Assembly (NCBI GenBank): GCA_038253555.1
Contig: JBBSGZ010000171.1
Location: 1 to 6,798 of the forward strand
Length of the DNA stretch: 6,798 nucleotides
DNA from: JALYUA01 sp038253555
GTDB lineage: Bacteria; Acidobacteriota; Thermoanaerobaculia; UBA5066; Gp7-AA6
Reading direction: 5' to 3'
Shown piece by piece: positions 6,361 through 6,798 of this stretch. Numbering within the stretch: the first letter of the stretch is position 1; every line of letters begins with the position of its first letter. The translations under genes were made by a program, and so were the position numbers. The notes beneath the pieces were generated by a model. That model was given only the letters and a program-made list of their open reading frames with translations, was not told where the DNA came from and did not search any database.

Positions 6361-6361
6361 T
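6356..6361 (+). promoter_or_regulatory. Candidate -10 box (TATAAT) for the HU/IHF gene
   Basis: A perfect TATAAT overlaps the TAA stop of the MshEN gene. Such a hexamer is rare in this GC-rich window. It would start transcription near 6368 and leave a leader of about 19 bases, with room for the GGGAGGAG ribosome binding site. No -35 hexamer resembling TTGACA lies 16-18 bases upstream (TTGAAG at 6340-6345 is only 10 bases away), so an activator or read-through from the upstream gene may be needed. Confidence 0.4.
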
Positions 6362-6386
6362 CGCAGCACACGCCCGGGAGGAGAAC

Positions 6387-6656
6387 ATGATCAAAGCGGA
6401 CATCGTCGATCTGGTGGTCGACCTCGCGGACATTCCGCGGGCCAAGGCCGCAACCGCGGTAGAGACCGTGATCGAGTCGATGCGCTCCGCCCTCGGCGCT
6501 GGCGACCGGATCGAATTGCGCGGGTTCGGCGTCTTTCAGGTCAAGCGGAGAAAGCGCGGCATCGGCCGCAATCCGAAGACGGGCGTCGAGGTGACGATCC
6601 CTCCCGGAAACACGATCCGTTTCAAGCCCGGAAAAGATCTTCGGGATCTCCCCTAG
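6387..6656 (+). CDS. HU/IHF family DNA-binding protein
   Basis: The 89-aa product has the full length of the HU/IHF family, small basic dimers that bend DNA in the nucleoid and assist replication, recombination and transcription. The N-terminal helices (residues 1-42) lead into RGFGVF (45-50), a hallmark of the family. The beta arm follows, with GRNPKTG (60-66), whose Pro63 is the residue that intercalates into bent DNA, and the IPPGNTIRFKPGK end. The arm fits both HU and IHF subunits, so I do not assign a subunit symbol. The start is set by homology and by GGGAGGAG (6376-6383), three bases before the ATG, with its GGAGG core about five bases away. The frame is open further upstream, but that part reads antisense-like shadow of the MshEN gene. 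The TAG stop is contained in the presumed target site of the IS element that follows. Confidence 0.95.
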   Translation: MIKADIVDLVVDLADIPRAKAATAVETVIESMRSALGAGDRIELRGFGVFQVKRRKRGIGRNPKTGVEVTIPPGNTIRFKPGKDLRDLP

Positions 6657-6657
6657 A
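6652..6657 (+). repeat. Presumed IS481-type target site (CCTAGA)
   Basis: CCTAGA directly precedes the element's apparent TGT terminus. It fits the six-base NCTAGN target duplicated by IS481 and IS1002 in Bordetella. The second copy, past the right end of the element, is outside the window. The HU stop codon TAG is within this site. Confidence 0.5.
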
Positions 6658-6695
6658 TGTGATTTCTCAGGACGTTGTTTACGTAGGTTAGTTGC

Positions 6696-6767
6696 CCATC
6701 TGGGTCCAGATCGGTGAGGCTGGAGGTGTCTAACGCCACCGACTCATTCGAGGAGGAGCCCAGATGG
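6696..6767 (+). promoter_or_regulatory. Inverted repeat pairing the leader with the transposase start codon
   Basis: CCATCTGGG (6696-6704) is the exact reverse complement of CCCAGATGG (6759-6767), and the latter contains the transposase ATG (6764-6766). A G-U pair (6705 with 6758) can extend it. The same left arm can instead form a local hairpin, ATCTG-GGTC-CAGAT (6698-6711). Smaller pairings (6712-6716 with 6737-6741) lie in the loop. In an RNA covering both arms the start codon would be buried. Confidence 0.5.
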
Positions 6768-6798
6768 AGCTTCACAAGAATGCCCGAAGTTGCCCGGC
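6764..6798 (+). CDS. IS481-family transposase, first codons only (cut by window end)
   Basis: The visible residues are MELHKNARSCP, which fits the conserved N-terminus of IS481-family transposases (M-x-x-H-x-NA-[RK]-x-x-P), where a helix-turn-helix and then a DDE integrase core follow. AGGAGG (6751-6756) sits seven bases upstream of the ATG. Only eleven full codons are present, so the family call rests on this short motif plus the flanking end and target features; the catalytic domain cannot be checked here. Confidence 0.72.
   Translation, partial: MELHKNARSCP

Larger units (their letters stand above)
6658..6798 (+). mobile_element. Left end of an IS481-family-like insertion sequence (partial)
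   Basis: The base composition changes immediately after the HU stop. The presumed end starts TGTGATT, as expected for IS481-type ends (TGT...ACA), and is preceded by a CTAG-centred target. A 106-base leader then runs to a transposase start with a good ribosome binding site. The right end, the second inverted repeat and the target duplication lie outside the window, so the boundary at 6658 rests on the TGT, the target match and the HU stop. Confidence 0.68.

Noticed and set aside
4855..6369. 504-codon minus-strand open frame opposite the MshEN gene
   Set aside because: Its Arg/Gly-rich composition has no recognisable motif and it is antisense to a clear MshEN/GAF-like protein; typical GC-rich shadow.
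6072..6386. Extended HU/IHF protein starting at 6072
   Set aside because: The extension overlaps the GAF-like coding region in another frame and has no HU relation; the ATG at 6387 has a strong ribosome binding site and gives a standard HU length.
1..6798. CRISPR array, retron, toxin-antitoxin or other defence locus
   Set aside because: No regularly spaced repeats, reverse transcriptase, paired small toxin/antitoxin ORFs or defence-type domains were seen.

Overview
The window is GC-rich, chromosomal-looking bacterial DNA. A lipoprotein signal peptide on a LolB-like protein implies an outer membrane. SpoVG next to ispE, an MshEN-domain protein and an HU/IHF protein fit a GC-rich diderm such as an Acidobacteriota or deltaproteobacterial-type lineage. 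That placement is inferred from gene content and recalled synteny, not from a search.

Left edge (1-706). The 3' third of a tyrosine recombinase (139-453, 5' end lost) lies 40 bases upstream of a complete tRNA-Gln(UUG) gene (494-569). The short spacer after the tRNA holds only weak hairpins. The remnant and tRNA face the minus-strand operon.

Minus-strand operon (4629 down to 707). Transcription runs from a 643-aa exported TPR protein to a 217-aa LolB-like lipoprotein, then ispE (4-base GTGA overlap), then spoVG (19-base overlap, with its ribosome binding site inside ispE). TPR-LolB-IspE order matches a conserved proteobacterial neighbourhood. The operon combines lipoprotein and envelope handling, isoprenoid precursor synthesis (MEP pathway) and a SpoVG-type nucleic-acid-binding regulator.

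Divergent intergenic region (4630-4965). It lacks a convincing promoter. It does have a very strong Shine-Dalgarno in front of a 29-codon ORF, linked through a 6-codon ORF to the next gene by two successive TGATG stop/start overlaps. The next gene itself has no recognisable Shine-Dalgarno.

Plus-strand pair (4966-6656). The first gene encodes a stand-alone MshEN (GspE/PilB N-terminal type) domain with two 24-residue c-di-GMP-type motifs separated by exactly 5 residues, then a long Pro/Ala linker and a GAF-like C-terminal domain, with no ATPase. The second encodes an 89-aa HU/IHF protein with a perfect TATAAT over the stop codon of its neighbour.

Right edge (6658-6798). An IS481-family-like element begins one base after the HU stop codon, at a CTAG-centred site matching the IS481 NCTAGN target. 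Only its left end and the first codons of its transposase are inside the window. The transposase start codon lies in a 9-base-pair inverted repeat with the leader, a layout that could silence read-through from the HU gene.

Most of the window is recognisable core-genome material. The least ordinary parts are the MshEN-linker-GAF protein with its short upstream ORF chain, and the IS left end.
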